DNA of 64,000 bases from Candidatus Cloacimonadota bacterium (GCA_023954715.1 JAGSHD010000013.1:1-64000); one strand, 5' to 3'. Shown: positions 24,906 to 33,625, counted from the stretch's first letter. Notes: generated from the letters alone by a model not told the origin. Made by a program: numbers and translations.

Positions 24906-25346
24906 ATGAAAAATATTAAAGACTCTCATCTTTTATATGATAAAAGGTTTTGTGATGATTTAGTCAGAGATAGACCAGAGGTGAATTGCAAAGATTTATG
25001 TGTAATTTTAGATGCAAGCAAAATGAAGTCAGTAAATAGTATGCATGAACAGTTTGTATCTGGATTTTCATTTCCGAGTTATTATGGACATAACTTTTCG
25101 GCACTAAATGATTGTATGACAGATTTAGAGTGGCTTAACTTTGATTCAATTACGCTTATTATTGTAAACTCATTTGATCTTTTGATTGAAGAGGATAATA
25201 GTGTAAGATCTTGTTTATTGGCATATATGAAAGACATTTGTAGATATTGGGATACACCTATAAATGATGGAGAATGGTGGGATAGAGAGGCTATACACTG
25301 CAAAGTGGTATTTGATAGGGATTGTGAATTTGATGAAGGGGCATGA
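24906..25346 (+). CDS. Barstar-family ribonuclease inhibitor-like protein
   Basis: A 146-residue protein whose central block FPSYYGHNFSALNDCMTDLE (about residues 57-76) matches the barstar signature: aromatic pair, Gly-x-Asn, Ala-Leu-x-Asp-Cys, Asp-Leu. Barstar proteins bind and block barnase-like RNases and often serve as immunity proteins. No barnase-like toxin is visible in the window. The ATG at 24906 is chosen over a TTG at 24897. Its stop overlaps the next start (ATGA), so the membrane protein that follows is translated with it. Confidence 0.8.
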   Translation: MKNIKDSHLLYDKRFCDDLVRDRPEVNCKDLCVILDASKMKSVNSMHEQFVSGFSFPSYYGHNFSALNDCMTDLEWLNFDSITLIIVNSFDLLIEEDNSVRSCLLAYMKDICRYWDTPINDGEWWDREAIHCKVVFDRDCEFDEGA

Positions 25347-25861
25347 TTAGAGTGGAAGCTATAGTAACATTCAGGTACTTTACAATCTTTTGTTTTTTTA
25401 TACTGATCTTTATGTTAACCATGGTGATAAAAAAGCAGCAAAAACGATATGTATTTAGTAGTGTGGTAGTTATGATTTTTTATTGGCAGATTTTTGAATA
25501 CTGGTGTCACTTTGCATATGTGGTTCCATATAATTATTATAACGAGAAGTTTTTGCTTTTAAAAAAGAAGATTTATCCTATGTTAAATGAAGATTCTATC
25601 ATTCTAACAGGCAATGACTCTTTAAAGATCTATCATGAAAAAACAATGAAAAACTTCGTGGATCTATGTAATTTTTCGAAGTTAAGAAGTGATAGACATC
25701 AAAATATTTGGCATGTAGACTTTCCAATTGACAAATGTAATGGAGAGCCAGCTTTGGATTGTAGAAAGCATCGATCATCCTATAGAGTCAGTCAAGAAAA
25801 GTGGCAAGCTGTATTTGTAAATGAACTATTCATGTTACATAATAATGCTTGTGAGTTATGA
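25343..25861 (+). CDS. Membrane protein of unknown function coupled to barstar-like gene
   Basis: A 172-residue protein with two hydrophobic spans near the N-terminus (about residues 12-30 and 36-62) and a soluble C-terminal domain of about 110 residues. That domain has four Cys (CNFSKL, CNGEPALDC and near the C-terminus), so it may be extracytoplasmic and disulfide-bonded. The ATG overlaps the stop of the barstar-like gene by 4 bases. No family recognised. Confidence 0.6.
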   Translation: MIRVEAIVTFRYFTIFCFFILIFMLTMVIKKQQKRYVFSSVVVMIFYWQIFEYWCHFAYVVPYNYYNEKFLLLKKKIYPMLNEDSIILTGNDSLKIYHEKTMKNFVDLCNFSKLRSDRHQNIWHVDFPIDKCNGEPALDCRKHRSSYRVSQEKWQAVFVNELFMLHNNACEL

Positions 25862-25888
25862 TTTTATAGACCTAAATAGATTAGAAAT

Positions 25889-26212
25889 ATGATTCAAGAT
25901 CGATTAAATGAAATACTGCCAGACGAAAAGCTTTTTAATATTGTCAAAGAAATGTTAGAACAATCGAATTACGTTTTAGATATAGATAAAAGTTTGATTG
26001 TACCAAAGGATATTTGTTTTGAAATTGTTTACCGCAAGTTAGATGATGGAGATCCCGATGCCTATTTCTGTCCGTTAACTGCATCCATTTCAATTGGTGA
26101 AACATATTTTGATGAAGATAATGTTTTGAAGAGTCCGTATTACTTTGTGGTGTTACACTTTGATAGTGATTTAAATTTAGTTACAAGTGATTGGGATAGG
26201 GAGTTTTATTAG
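25889..26212 (+). CDS. Small protein, first of a tandem similar pair
   Basis: A 107-residue acidic soluble protein. It shares a pattern with the next gene: a helical N-terminus, a strand ending in LIVPKDICFEI (here ILVPKRVELQI), and a C-terminal Tyr-rich strand with DLNL (FDSDLNLVTSD versus YYDLNLSITS). It is separated from the next gene by one base. It is probably an old duplication. Function unknown; such paired small proteins often occur in immunity-gene arrays. Confidence 0.6.
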   Translation: MIQDRLNEILPDEKLFNIVKEMLEQSNYVLDIDKSLIVPKDICFEIVYRKLDDGDPDAYFCPLTASISIGETYFDEDNVLKSPYYFVVLHFDSDLNLVTSDWDREFY

Positions 26213-26213
26213 T

Positions 26214-26549
26214 ATGGAGTTAAGTACTTTGTTAACTAGCTTAAATAAAACTTTTGATAGTGATAAAATTCTCACAGATGCTCATGCATTTTTACAGAGT
26301 GAGGACTATCGGTTTGTTATAAAGTCACAAAATATTTTGGTACCAAAGAGGGTTGAGTTACAGATTATACTGAAGCAAGTTTTAGAGTCCAAAATTCTAT
26401 CCAATATTCCATATGTTGCTGTAGTGTCTTTAGGTAAATGTATCAAGGAAGCGGGCTTTTTTAGCTCCGAGTATGGATTTATAAAGTTATACTATGATCT
26501 TAATTTAAGTATTACTTCTATAAAGCTGACATCTGAACTCTACGAATAG
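26214..26549 (+). CDS. Small protein, second of a tandem similar pair
   Basis: A 111-residue soluble protein from the ATG at 26214, one base after the upstream TAG. GGGAG lies within the end of the previous gene. The in-frame upstream start at 26187 would overlap that gene and is not needed. It resembles its neighbour in the LVPK segment and the C-terminal DLNL segment. No family recognised. Confidence 0.6.
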   Translation: MELSTLLTSLNKTFDSDKILTDAHAFLQSEDYRFVIKSQNILVPKRVELQIILKQVLESKILSNIPYVAVVSLGKCIKEAGFFSSEYGFIKLYYDLNLSITSIKLTSELYE

Positions 26550-26644
26550 TATACTTTGGGTTGTGAAGAGCTAACTCATCTGCTTGTTATAAATAATCTG
26601 TTGAAGATACTGTTAGCAAGTTTCAAAGTTAAGGACGTTAAACT

Positions 26645-27703
26645 GTGAATACACACCACGCTATTAAAGGCAATCTCCTTGGTCTTGCTGTGGGAGATAG
26701 TATTGGACTTCCTTTTGAAGGGCTTTGTCCTAAAAGAAGGATAAGGCTTTTTGGTAAAGATCTATGTCATTGCTTGCTATGGAATAAGGGTATGTTTTCT
26801 GATGATACAGAGCATTCCTGTATGATAGCACAGTCTTTAATTTCACATTTTGATAACCACGAAAGTTTTGCAAAATGTTTTGCTAATAAACTACGGTTTT
26901 GGCTGTTGGGATTACCAGTTGGAATTGGTATGAGTACTCTAAAGTCAATTTTAAAGCTTTGCGTTGGTATTTCAATCAAAAAGAGTGGGGTATTCTCGGC
27001 TGGAAACGGGCCAGCTATGCGAAGCTCAGTTATAGGTGTGTTTTTTTACGATGATTATGAACAACTTAAAAAGTTTGTTTACACGAGTACCATTATTAGT
27101 CATACAGATCCTAAAGCATATAATGGAGCTTTAACAATTGCATTAGCCAGCTCAATAGCTATAAAGCAAGCAGATATTTCACCCCAAGATTTTTATAAAT
27201 TAATCGTAGAGTGCATTGATAAGGAAGACTCAGAATATTTATCGATTATGAGAACTATCGTCACTAGTATTGATCAAGGTGAAAGCACTATGGACTTTGC
27301 AAAAAACCTTGGTCTGGAAAAAGGAGTTAGTGGATATATGTATCATACTGTCCCTGTTGTGATTCATTGTTGGTTAACAAATCAATGTGACTACAAAAAA
27401 GGGATTACTGAAATTATTGAATGTGGAGGAGATTCTGACACCACAGCGTCAATTTTGGGAGGAATCATCGGAGCTAGAGTTGGCAAAGAAGGGATTCCAG
27501 AAGATTGGTTAAAAAACATAGCTGATTATCCAAGAAGTATCCAATGGATTGAAGGGTTAAGTGATGAGTTAGCCCGTGTAAAATTAACTCAACAAGCAGG
27601 AATTCAAAAAAAAATCTCAGTACCTGTATTGATACTGAGAAATATTTTATTTTTTATAGCAGTGTTAACTCACGGATTTAGAAGACTACTTCCGCCTTAT
27701 TGA
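26645..27703 (+). CDS. ADP-ribosylglycohydrolase (DraG/ARH family) with C-terminal hydrophobic tail
   Basis: A 352-residue hydrolase expected to remove ADP-ribose from proteins, nucleic acids or small molecules. Family motifs are present: GNLLGLAVGDSIGLPFEG (about residues 9-26), the metal-binding FSDDTEHS (about 57-64), GNGPAMRSSVIG, HTDPKAYNGAL, and the C-terminal metal motif CGGDSDTTASILGGIIGA. An extra C-terminal segment (about 325-345) is hydrophobic and may attach it to the membrane. GTG start with AAGGA 9 bases before. It ends one base before the stop of trmL on the opposite strand. Confidence 0.88.
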   Translation: MNTHHAIKGNLLGLAVGDSIGLPFEGLCPKRRIRLFGKDLCHCLLWNKGMFSDDTEHSCMIAQSLISHFDNHESFAKCFANKLRFWLLGLPVGIGMSTLKSILKLCVGISIKKSGVFSAGNGPAMRSSVIGVFFYDDYEQLKKFVYTSTIISHTDPKAYNGALTIALASSIAIKQADISPQDFYKLIVECIDKEDSEYLSIMRTIVTSIDQGESTMDFAKNLGLEKGVSGYMYHTVPVVIHCWLTNQCDYKKGITEIIECGGDSDTTASILGGIIGARVGKEGIPEDWLKNIADYPRSIQWIEGLSDELARVKLTQQAGIQKKISVPVLILRNILFFIAVLTHGFRRLLPPY

Positions 27704-28174
27704 CTATGCTTCTGGAGTACCAAAGCCAAGTTGGCGATGGGCTTCATACAAAAATACTGTAGAGGCATTGGCTAGGTTTAAACTACGAGTCTTACCCCAC
27801 ATAGGTAAATGTACTACTGGATAGTCTCCAGAGTGTAAAACTTCTTTATCGATTCCCATTGTTTCTTTTCCCATTAATATAATATCGCCTTCTTGATACT
27901 CAAAATCACTATAACAGTCACCGATTCGAGCACTTGTTAAAATAAGTCTTCTATCTTTATATTTTTCGATGAATTCCTCAAAACTATTTAAATATTCGTG
28001 TCTCAAGTGAGGCCAGTAGTCTAAACCAGCTCTGCGGACAGATTTGTCTGAGATATCAAAAGGGATTGGTCCTACAATAGTTAAAAAAGTATCGGTTGCT
28101 ACACAGGTTCTAGCGATGCTGCCGGTGTTGCCAGGAATTTCGGGTTCTATGAGTGCGATTTGAAATTTTTCCAT
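27704..28174 (-). CDS. trmL: tRNA (cytidine/uridine-34 2'-O)-methyltransferase
   Basis: A 156-residue SPOUT methyltransferase of the TrmL/YibK group, which methylates the wobble base of tRNA-Leu. Signature motifs: EPEIPGNTGSIART (about residues 10-23), the RRAGLDYW segment, LMGKETMGI (about 99-107), and PMWGKTRSLNLANA forming the C-terminal knot, where most family members have SLNLSNS/V. Single-domain length is typical. Convergent with the DraG-like gene and divergent from the Clp gene. Confidence 0.92.
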   Translation of the reverse strand: MEKFQIALIEPEIPGNTGSIARTCVATDTFLTIVGPIPFDISDKSVRRAGLDYWPHLRHEYLNSFEEFIEKYKDRRLILTSARIGDCYSDFEYQEGDIILMGKETMGIDKEVLHSGDYPVVHLPMWGKTRSLNLANASTVFLYEAHRQLGFGTPEA

Positions 28175-28417
28175 ATTGTTGCTAAGAGTCTTGGTTAAAA
28201 TAGTGAAAAGTAAGTGACTCGGTCCTTTGAGCTAGAATAGCAAAATATGATAAAATTAGTATATGGGGATATAAAATTGGGACGATGTTATGTATTGGGT
28301 GTCTACCCGCCGATAGATAATAAAGGTCCATACAAAAATGCTTAATTTAAGTTTATACTTGTAGGTACTTTTCATTAAAAATTAGTTTGATTGATATATT
28401 AAATAAGGTGGCTGATT

Positions 28418-29776
28418 ATGAGCTCTTCAAATAATGGTTCCGGAAATGTAAAAATGAAGTTTTGTGAATCTTTAGATCGTTTTGTAGCTATACGAGCTTT
28501 TACTCAAGCTAGCACAAAAGAGTTGTTTAAAAATTCAAAAATAACAGATAAAAAATCATATAAACGATTAGTAATAAACGCTGCTGTTGTTAATTACTTA
28601 AAAGAGATTGCACCACAAATTTTTAACAGTGGAGATTATCCATTGTTGGGCGACATCATTGAGCAAGAGTTATATAACTTATGTGTAAAAGTTAGTCCAT
28701 GTTTGGATATTAAAGAGGTTACTATCTTAATGGATAGTGATGATGAGTCATTACATATTATCTCTTCAAATGAAGAAGAAGCTCCACCTAAAATAGATGA
28801 TAAATTTTTAGATATGGACAAAGATTTAGCAAAATATGTAGTAGGACAAAAAGAAGCTATAAAAGTAGTATCTCAAGCAGTTAGAAAAGCTAAAGTAGGG
28901 TTGAAAAGTCCTGAAAAACCAATTGGTTCATTTATCTTTGTTGGACAGACTGGTGTTGGTAAAACAGAGTTAGCTAAGGCATTGTCTCAGTATCTATATA
29001 AAACTAAGGACTTGATTAGAATTGATTGTTCTGAGTATGCCATGTCCCATGAGTATGCTAAGTTGATCGGTGCTCCTCCAGGATATATTGGTCATAATGA
29101 TGGGGGTTATTTAACAGAGGCTATAAAATCAAAACCAGAGTCTGTTGTTGTATTTGATGAAATTGAAAAAGCTCACAGAAAAGTACATAATTTATTGTTA
29201 CAAATTTTAGATGAGGGCCGTTTAACAGATTCTAAAGGAAATGTAGTTTCATTTACCGAGTCAATCATTATTTTAACTTCAAATATTGGTATTGAGTCTT
29301 TAGAGCAAATGGCTGGAGCTATTGGATTTGGCGATAATAAAAAAGTTCAAGATGATAAAACAAAGCTTAGAGAAACTCGAAAATCTCTAGAAAAAATCTT
29401 TCCTCCCGAGTTTTTGAATAGAATTGATGAAATTACTTTGTTTACAGCATTAAACCACGAAGAAAACTTAAAGATTATGGATATCATGTTAAGAGATGTT
29501 CAAGATCGCTTGAAAAAACTTCAATATCAAATGTCTTTGACTAAAAAAGCAAAAGAGTTTCTAGTGGCTCAAGGTACCAATGAAAAGTACGGAGCTAGAC
29601 CCTTGAAGCGGGCAATTCAAAGATTTGTTGAGAATCCACTAGCCGAGATGATTTTAAATTCAGAAATAAAATCTGGTGATAGTATCAAGGTTGGCTTTGA
29701 TAAAAAGAAAGACGAGCTAAAGTTTACTGTATCTACAAAAGTACCAAAGGGAGCGACTCAACAAGAGGCGAAATAA
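28418..29776 (+). CDS. Single-ring Clp AAA+ ATPase (ClpA/ClpC second-domain type)
   Basis: A 452-residue unfoldase with only one AAA+ module. Residues 1-120 are unlike the ClpA/B/C N-domain and contain no zinc motif of ClpX. The AAA+ core has Walker A GQTGVGKT (176-183), pore loop GYIG (222-225), Walker B VVVFDEIE (243-250), sensor 1 TSN, arginine finger NRIDE (334-338) and sensor 2 GARPL (392-396). An IGF at 302-304 sits where ClpA/ClpC carry the loop that docks to ClpP, so partnership with ClpP is likely. AAGGTGG precedes the ATG. It overlaps mazG by one base. Confidence 0.85.
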   Translation: MSSSNNGSGNVKMKFCESLDRFVAIRAFTQASTKELFKNSKITDKKSYKRLVINAAVVNYLKEIAPQIFNSGDYPLLGDIIEQELYNLCVKVSPCLDIKEVTILMDSDDESLHIISSNEEEAPPKIDDKFLDMDKDLAKYVVGQKEAIKVVSQAVRKAKVGLKSPEKPIGSFIFVGQTGVGKTELAKALSQYLYKTKDLIRIDCSEYAMSHEYAKLIGAPPGYIGHNDGGYLTEAIKSKPESVVVFDEIEKAHRKVHNLLLQILDEGRLTDSKGNVVSFTESIIILTSNIGIESLEQMAGAIGFGDNKKVQDDKTKLRETRKSLEKIFPPEFLNRIDEITLFTALNHEENLKIMDIMLRDVQDRLKKLQYQMSLTKKAKEFLVAQGTNEKYGARPLKRAIQRFVENPLAEMILNSEIKSGDSIKVGFDKKKDELKFTVSTKVPKGATQQEAK

Positions 29777-30555
29777 TGGTAAATCAAAGAGAACAGTTCG
29801 AAAAGGTTATCCATGATCTAAGAGACAAAGATAATGGATGCCCTTGGGATTTAAAACAAAGCCATAGTAGTTTAAAAAAATATTTTTTAGAAGAGGTCTA
29901 TGAGTTTTTAGACGAAGTAGACAACAATGACTTGGATGCAATGGAGGATGAGCTAGGGGACGTTTTACTGCAAATTTATTTGCATGCACAGCTTCTAAAA
30001 GAAGAGACACAAAATCGAATCAATATTGAAACGATTGCTCAAAAGATCTGTGAAAAAATGGTTCGTAGACATCCCCATGTTTTTGACAAAGACAATCACG
30101 ATAAAGATACTAATCTATCTGAAAGTTGGCAGAAAATTAAAGATGCTGAGGGGAGAAAAAAGTCCAAATTGGATTCTCACCGAAAAGGTCAGCCTTTAAC
30201 GCAAGCCGATAAGTTGTTTAAATTCGTAAAAAAAGAAGGTTTTCGTTTTGAATCTTTTCAAGATTCTTTACAGAAAGTTCAAGAAGAGATACAAGAAGTC
30301 AATGAAGTTGCTCACCTTGGTAAAAAATCTCCAAAACTAAAAGAAGAGTTAGGAGACTTATTGTTAGCTACTTGCTCTAGTATCTCTGAATTAGGCTTTT
30401 CTTCAGAAGAGCTTTTACTTAGTGCAATTCAAAAGTTTTCTAAAAGATATGAAGCAATGGATGTAAGTATCACTAAAGATGAAAAAAGTATGAAGGACTT
30501 AGACTATCAAGATAAGTTGTCTTACTGGGGCCAAGCAAAAGCTCAAGTGGATTAA
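29776..30555 (+). CDS. mazG: Nucleoside triphosphate pyrophosphohydrolase MazG
   Basis: A 259-residue housekeeping enzyme that hydrolyses (d)NTPs to monophosphates. Two MazG modules are present. The first has GCPWDLKQSH, EEVYEFLDEVD and EDELGDVLLQ (about residues 17-60). The second has EEIQEVNEV and KEELGDLLLA (about 175-205). The linker ends with the typical SYWGQAKAQ-like tail. The ATG shares its A with the stop of the Clp gene, so the two are co-translated. Confidence 0.94.
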   Translation: MVNQREQFEKVIHDLRDKDNGCPWDLKQSHSSLKKYFLEEVYEFLDEVDNNDLDAMEDELGDVLLQIYLHAQLLKEETQNRINIETIAQKICEKMVRRHPHVFDKDNHDKDTNLSESWQKIKDAEGRKKSKLDSHRKGQPLTQADKLFKFVKKEGFRFESFQDSLQKVQEEIQEVNEVAHLGKKSPKLKEELGDLLLATCSSISELGFSSEELLLSAIQKFSKRYEAMDVSITKDEKSMKDLDYQDKLSYWGQAKAQVD

Positions 30556-30634
30556 AAATATTATCAGTTTAAGTTTATTCTCAAGAGTAAGAACACAAAG
30601 AGATCAAATTTGATCACAACTATAATGAGAAATA

Positions 30635-32044
30635 ATGTCTGAAGAGTTTTTAGATACAATAGAAAAATTAGTAGAGCAAGAGTTGTATAGCCAAGCTCTA
30701 AAAGAGTTAGAAAGTCAGTCTGGTAACTATACTGAAGTTGCCTATTACTACTATCTTTGTGGTTTTTGTAGTTTTCGCTTGAATGTTTTAGAGCAAGCAA
30801 TCTTTTACTATCAAAAAGCTATTTCTATTGATCCTAGCGACGAGTTTTCTTACTCCGATATGGCTTTTATTTTATCGTTGTTAAGTCGCTTTGAAGAAGC
30901 TTTATTTATGATAAAAAAGGCTTTATCTCAAACACCGGGTGATTTAGTTCATTTAGAGAGACTTGGTATGATCGAGCTTGGACGAGGAGAAATTTCAAAA
31001 GCGATTTCTACTTTTCAAGTTATTTTAAAAATCGGTGATGATGATGCAGACATACACTACTATATCGGCGATTGTTACTTTGAAAGTGATTTGTTTAAAG
31101 CTGCTATCGAAGAGTATGATCTATGTTTAAAACTAAATCCAGATCATAAAGATGCCAAACATGCTAAAGCTTTAGCCTATGAGTGGTTAGAAGATTTAGA
31201 TGCATCCATTGAGTGTTATGAAGGTTTGCTAAAAGATGAGGGTGAAGGCGAAGAGCTCTTTGAGATAATGATCTCATTGGCCATGTGTTACTATCGGGCA
31301 AATCGTGAAAAGCAAGCTATAGAGACTTATGAAAAGCTATTAAAATTAAGGCCAACGTCTTATTTAGCACTAAATAATCTAGGGTTTATTTACCTTGAAA
31401 AAAAAGATTGGGAATCATCTATTTACTACCTTCGAAAAGCGCTAGTAATACAATGTGAATTTAATGCCCTATATAATCTTGGGAGATGCTATTTTCATTT
31501 AGATAAGTTAGATGATGCCGAAGAAATGTTGAAATTAAGTGTATTGTATACTCAAGATAAGATCTCTTTGGCATTGATTAATTTTTTTCTAGCGAGAGTG
31601 TATAAATCAAAAGACTATTTAGTTAGATCATATAATTGTTCTCAAAAGAGCATTCAGTTAGGGTATGTAGACCCTGAAGTCTATTTGTTATTTTTAGAAG
31701 TGGCAGAGGCATTAGGTAAAGATAAAAAAGCTTTAGAGTTCATTGCGAAGATTAGACCAAAAGGTAAAGAGCTATATCATAGTTTATTTTTACACTTCAT
31801 GGGTAAGAGTGATCTTGCTTCTGCTTTAAAATGGGTAAATTTAGCAATTAAAAAGTATAAAGACTCAGGTGTCTTTTACTATTATAAAGCCAGTATATTT
31901 TCGTTGAAAGAAAACATAAGTGCTGCTATTAATAATCTTAAAAAAGCGGTGGCATTGGACTCCAAATACGTATCCTTATCTAAGAAGAATATATGCTTTA
32001 AAACCTTATGGGATGATCCAAAATACTTATCAACTTTTGCATAA
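30635..32044 (+). CDS. Cytoplasmic TPR protein
   Basis: A 469-residue protein made almost entirely of TPR units from about residue 35 to 450, with clear examples such as FYYQKAISIDPSDEFSYSD and LALNNLGFIYLEKKDW. There is no signal peptide or membrane span, unlike the TPR pair at 9522-14752. It begins 79 bases after mazG. Scaffolding or assembly is likely; no partner is evident. Confidence 0.8.
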   Translation: MSEEFLDTIEKLVEQELYSQALKELESQSGNYTEVAYYYYLCGFCSFRLNVLEQAIFYYQKAISIDPSDEFSYSDMAFILSLLSRFEEALFMIKKALSQTPGDLVHLERLGMIELGRGEISKAISTFQVILKIGDDDADIHYYIGDCYFESDLFKAAIEEYDLCLKLNPDHKDAKHAKALAYEWLEDLDASIECYEGLLKDEGEGEELFEIMISLAMCYYRANREKQAIETYEKLLKLRPTSYLALNNLGFIYLEKKDWESSIYYLRKALVIQCEFNALYNLGRCYFHLDKLDDAEEMLKLSVLYTQDKISLALINFFLARVYKSKDYLVRSYNCSQKSIQLGYVDPEVYLLFLEVAEALGKDKKALEFIAKIRPKGKELYHSLFLHFMGKSDLASALKWVNLAIKKYKDSGVFYYYKASIFSLKENISAAINNLKKAVALDSKYVSLSKKNICFKTLWDDPKYLSTFA

Positions 32045-32108
32045 CTCTAATCACTATTAGAGGCCACATATAAATAGAAAAATTCTATTTTGGAGTCTCT
32101 ATTTATAT
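32045..32108 (+). terminator. Paired hairpins after the TPR gene
   Basis: Directly after the stop, CTCTAAT/ATTAGAG (32045-32062) forms a short stem. ATATAAATAGA/TCTATTTATAT (32068-32078 and 32098-32108) forms a longer one. Neither has a long T-run, so termination strength is uncertain. Confidence 0.45.
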
Positions 32109-32111
32109 TTG

Positions 32112-32141
32112 TTGACTCTTTAAAGATCCCTTTGATACAAT
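32112..32141 (+). promoter_or_regulatory. Promoter of the ffh-rplS operon
   Basis: TTGACT (32112-32117) and TACAAT (32136-32141) with an 18-base spacer. Transcription should start near 32148, giving a leader of about 125 bases before ffh. Confidence 0.65.
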
Positions 32142-32158
32142 GGCGCGCTCAAAAATCT

Positions 32159-32220
32159 GGCCAATTTACTGATGTTTTTGGCTTTGTAAATTCTCTTGAA
32201 AGATCAAGAGAAGGGTTTTT
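32159..32220 (+). promoter_or_regulatory. Leader with internal terminator before ffh (possible attenuator or small RNA)
   Basis: Downstream of the promoter the leader folds into GCCAA/TTGGC (32160-32164, 32178-32182). It then forms a strong terminator-like stem, TTCTCTTGA/TCAAGAGAA (32191-32199, 32204-32212), with a six-T run. A third small stem CCCTC/GAGGG follows before the GGAG of ffh. The terminator lies between promoter and gene, so it either controls read-through or ends a short RNA. No Shine-Dalgarno plus peptide is evident. Confidence 0.5.
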
Positions 32221-32273
32221 TAGTTAAGTCCCTCGTATTGTAAGAGGGAGTCGATTTATTGGAGAAATGCAAA

Positions 32274-33617
32274 ATGTTTGGAAATCTTTCAGACAGACTT
32301 CAATCCACAATTTCAAAGTTACGTGGAACTGATAAGTTAACTGACGACAATATTAAAGAAGCGTTGCGCGAAGTAAAGTTAGCTTTACTAGAGGCTGACG
32401 TAAATCTTTTGATTGTTAAAGAGTTTGTTAACAGTATCAAAAAAGAAGTTCTAGGTGCAGAGGTTGAAAAAGGCCTTGACCCTGGTAAGCAGTTTATAAA
32501 ATTAGTCCACGAAAAACTCGTTGAAATTATGGGGACAAATCCTGAAGACATTAATGTCAAAAAGGGTGGTTTACATAAAGTAATGATGGTTGGACTACAA
32601 GGATCCGGTAAAACGACAACTACTGGTAAAATCGCCAAAAAGTTTCAAGATGTAAATCCATTATTGGTTGCATGTGATGTTTATAGACCCGCAGCTGTAG
32701 ATCAGTTGTTGACTGTAGCTAAACGGGCAGGGGTAACCTCCTTTGAAAAAGGTACGGATCACGATCCGGTAACCATAGCAAAAGAAGGACTTGAAAAGGC
32801 TAAAGCTGGCAATCACAGTTTATTGATGATTGATACGGCCGGTAGACTACAAATTGACGAAAAATTAATGGAAGAATTAGCTCGAATGAAAGAAGCAATT
32901 CGTCCAGATGATATTTTATTAGTGATTGATTCGATGACAGGGCAAGAAGCTGTCCGTGTTGCAAAAACTTTCGACGATACTTTAGGGATAACTGGTGTGG
33001 TTCTAACTAAAGTAGATGGTGATGCAAGAGGCGGAGCTGCTTTATCTATCAGAAAAACAATTGGTAAACCGATCAAATATATCGGTATTGGTGAAAAGCT
33101 TGATGGACTCGAACTATTCGATCCAGAACGAATGGCTTCACGAATATTAGGTATGGGCGATGTTATTGGTTTAATCGAAAAAGCATCTATGGCAATGGAT
33201 GAAAAGACAGCTAAAAGAATGCAGAGACGTATGGGCTCTGGAGACTATAACTTAGTTGACTTTTTACAACAGTTAGAGATGATGAAAAAGATGGGACCCA
33301 TGGAAGACTTGTTAAAGATGATTCCGGGAATGGCAGAGATGGGTGGACAATTTGATGGAGCAAGCAAAGAAATGGGTAAGACTCTTGCGATAATCCAATC
33401 AATGACGACCGAAGAAAGATACAATCCATCAGTTTTAAATGCGAGTCGTAGAAGAAGAATAGCTAAGGGCTCTGGAACAACAGTTCAACAGATCAATCAG
33501 CTACTTCGTCAGTTCGAGCAAATGAAACAAATGATGAAACAATTTAAAAAAATGGGTTTAATGAACCCGAGCAAATTAATGAGCGGTATGGGTGGAAAGC
33601 TCCCGTTCAAGTTCTAG
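32274..33617 (+). CDS. ffh: Signal recognition particle protein Ffh
   Basis: A 447-residue SRP54 GTPase that targets nascent membrane proteins with the SRP RNA. An N-terminal helical domain (about 1-90) is followed by the GTPase domain with G1 GLQGSGKTTT, CDVYRPAA, G3 DTAGR, G4 TKVDGDARGG and the closing GIGEKLDGLE. The Met-rich M domain (about 300-447) includes the RNA-binding SRRRRIAKGSG motif. The ATG at 32274 is used because GGAG lies 9 bases upstream and the TTG at 32259 precedes that site. First gene of the operon. Confidence 0.97.
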   Translation: MFGNLSDRLQSTISKLRGTDKLTDDNIKEALREVKLALLEADVNLLIVKEFVNSIKKEVLGAEVEKGLDPGKQFIKLVHEKLVEIMGTNPEDINVKKGGLHKVMMVGLQGSGKTTTTGKIAKKFQDVNPLLVACDVYRPAAVDQLLTVAKRAGVTSFEKGTDHDPVTIAKEGLEKAKAGNHSLLMIDTAGRLQIDEKLMEELARMKEAIRPDDILLVIDSMTGQEAVRVAKTFDDTLGITGVVLTKVDGDARGGAALSIRKTIGKPIKYIGIGEKLDGLELFDPERMASRILGMGDVIGLIEKASMAMDEKTAKRMQRRMGSGDYNLVDFLQQLEMMKKMGPMEDLLKMIPGMAEMGGQFDGASKEMGKTLAIIQSMTTEERYNPSVLNASRRRRIAKGSGTTVQQINQLLRQFEQMKQMMKQFKKMGLMNPSKLMSGMGGKLPFKF

Positions 33618-33625
33618 GAGGAACA

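Noticed and set aside
30564-30800. 78-residue minus-strand ORF
   Set aside because: It lies antisense to the start of the TPR gene with no supporting signals.
32142-32230. SRP RNA gene beside ffh
   Set aside because: The stem-loops lack the conserved GGAA tetraloop and asymmetric loop of bacterial SRP RNA.
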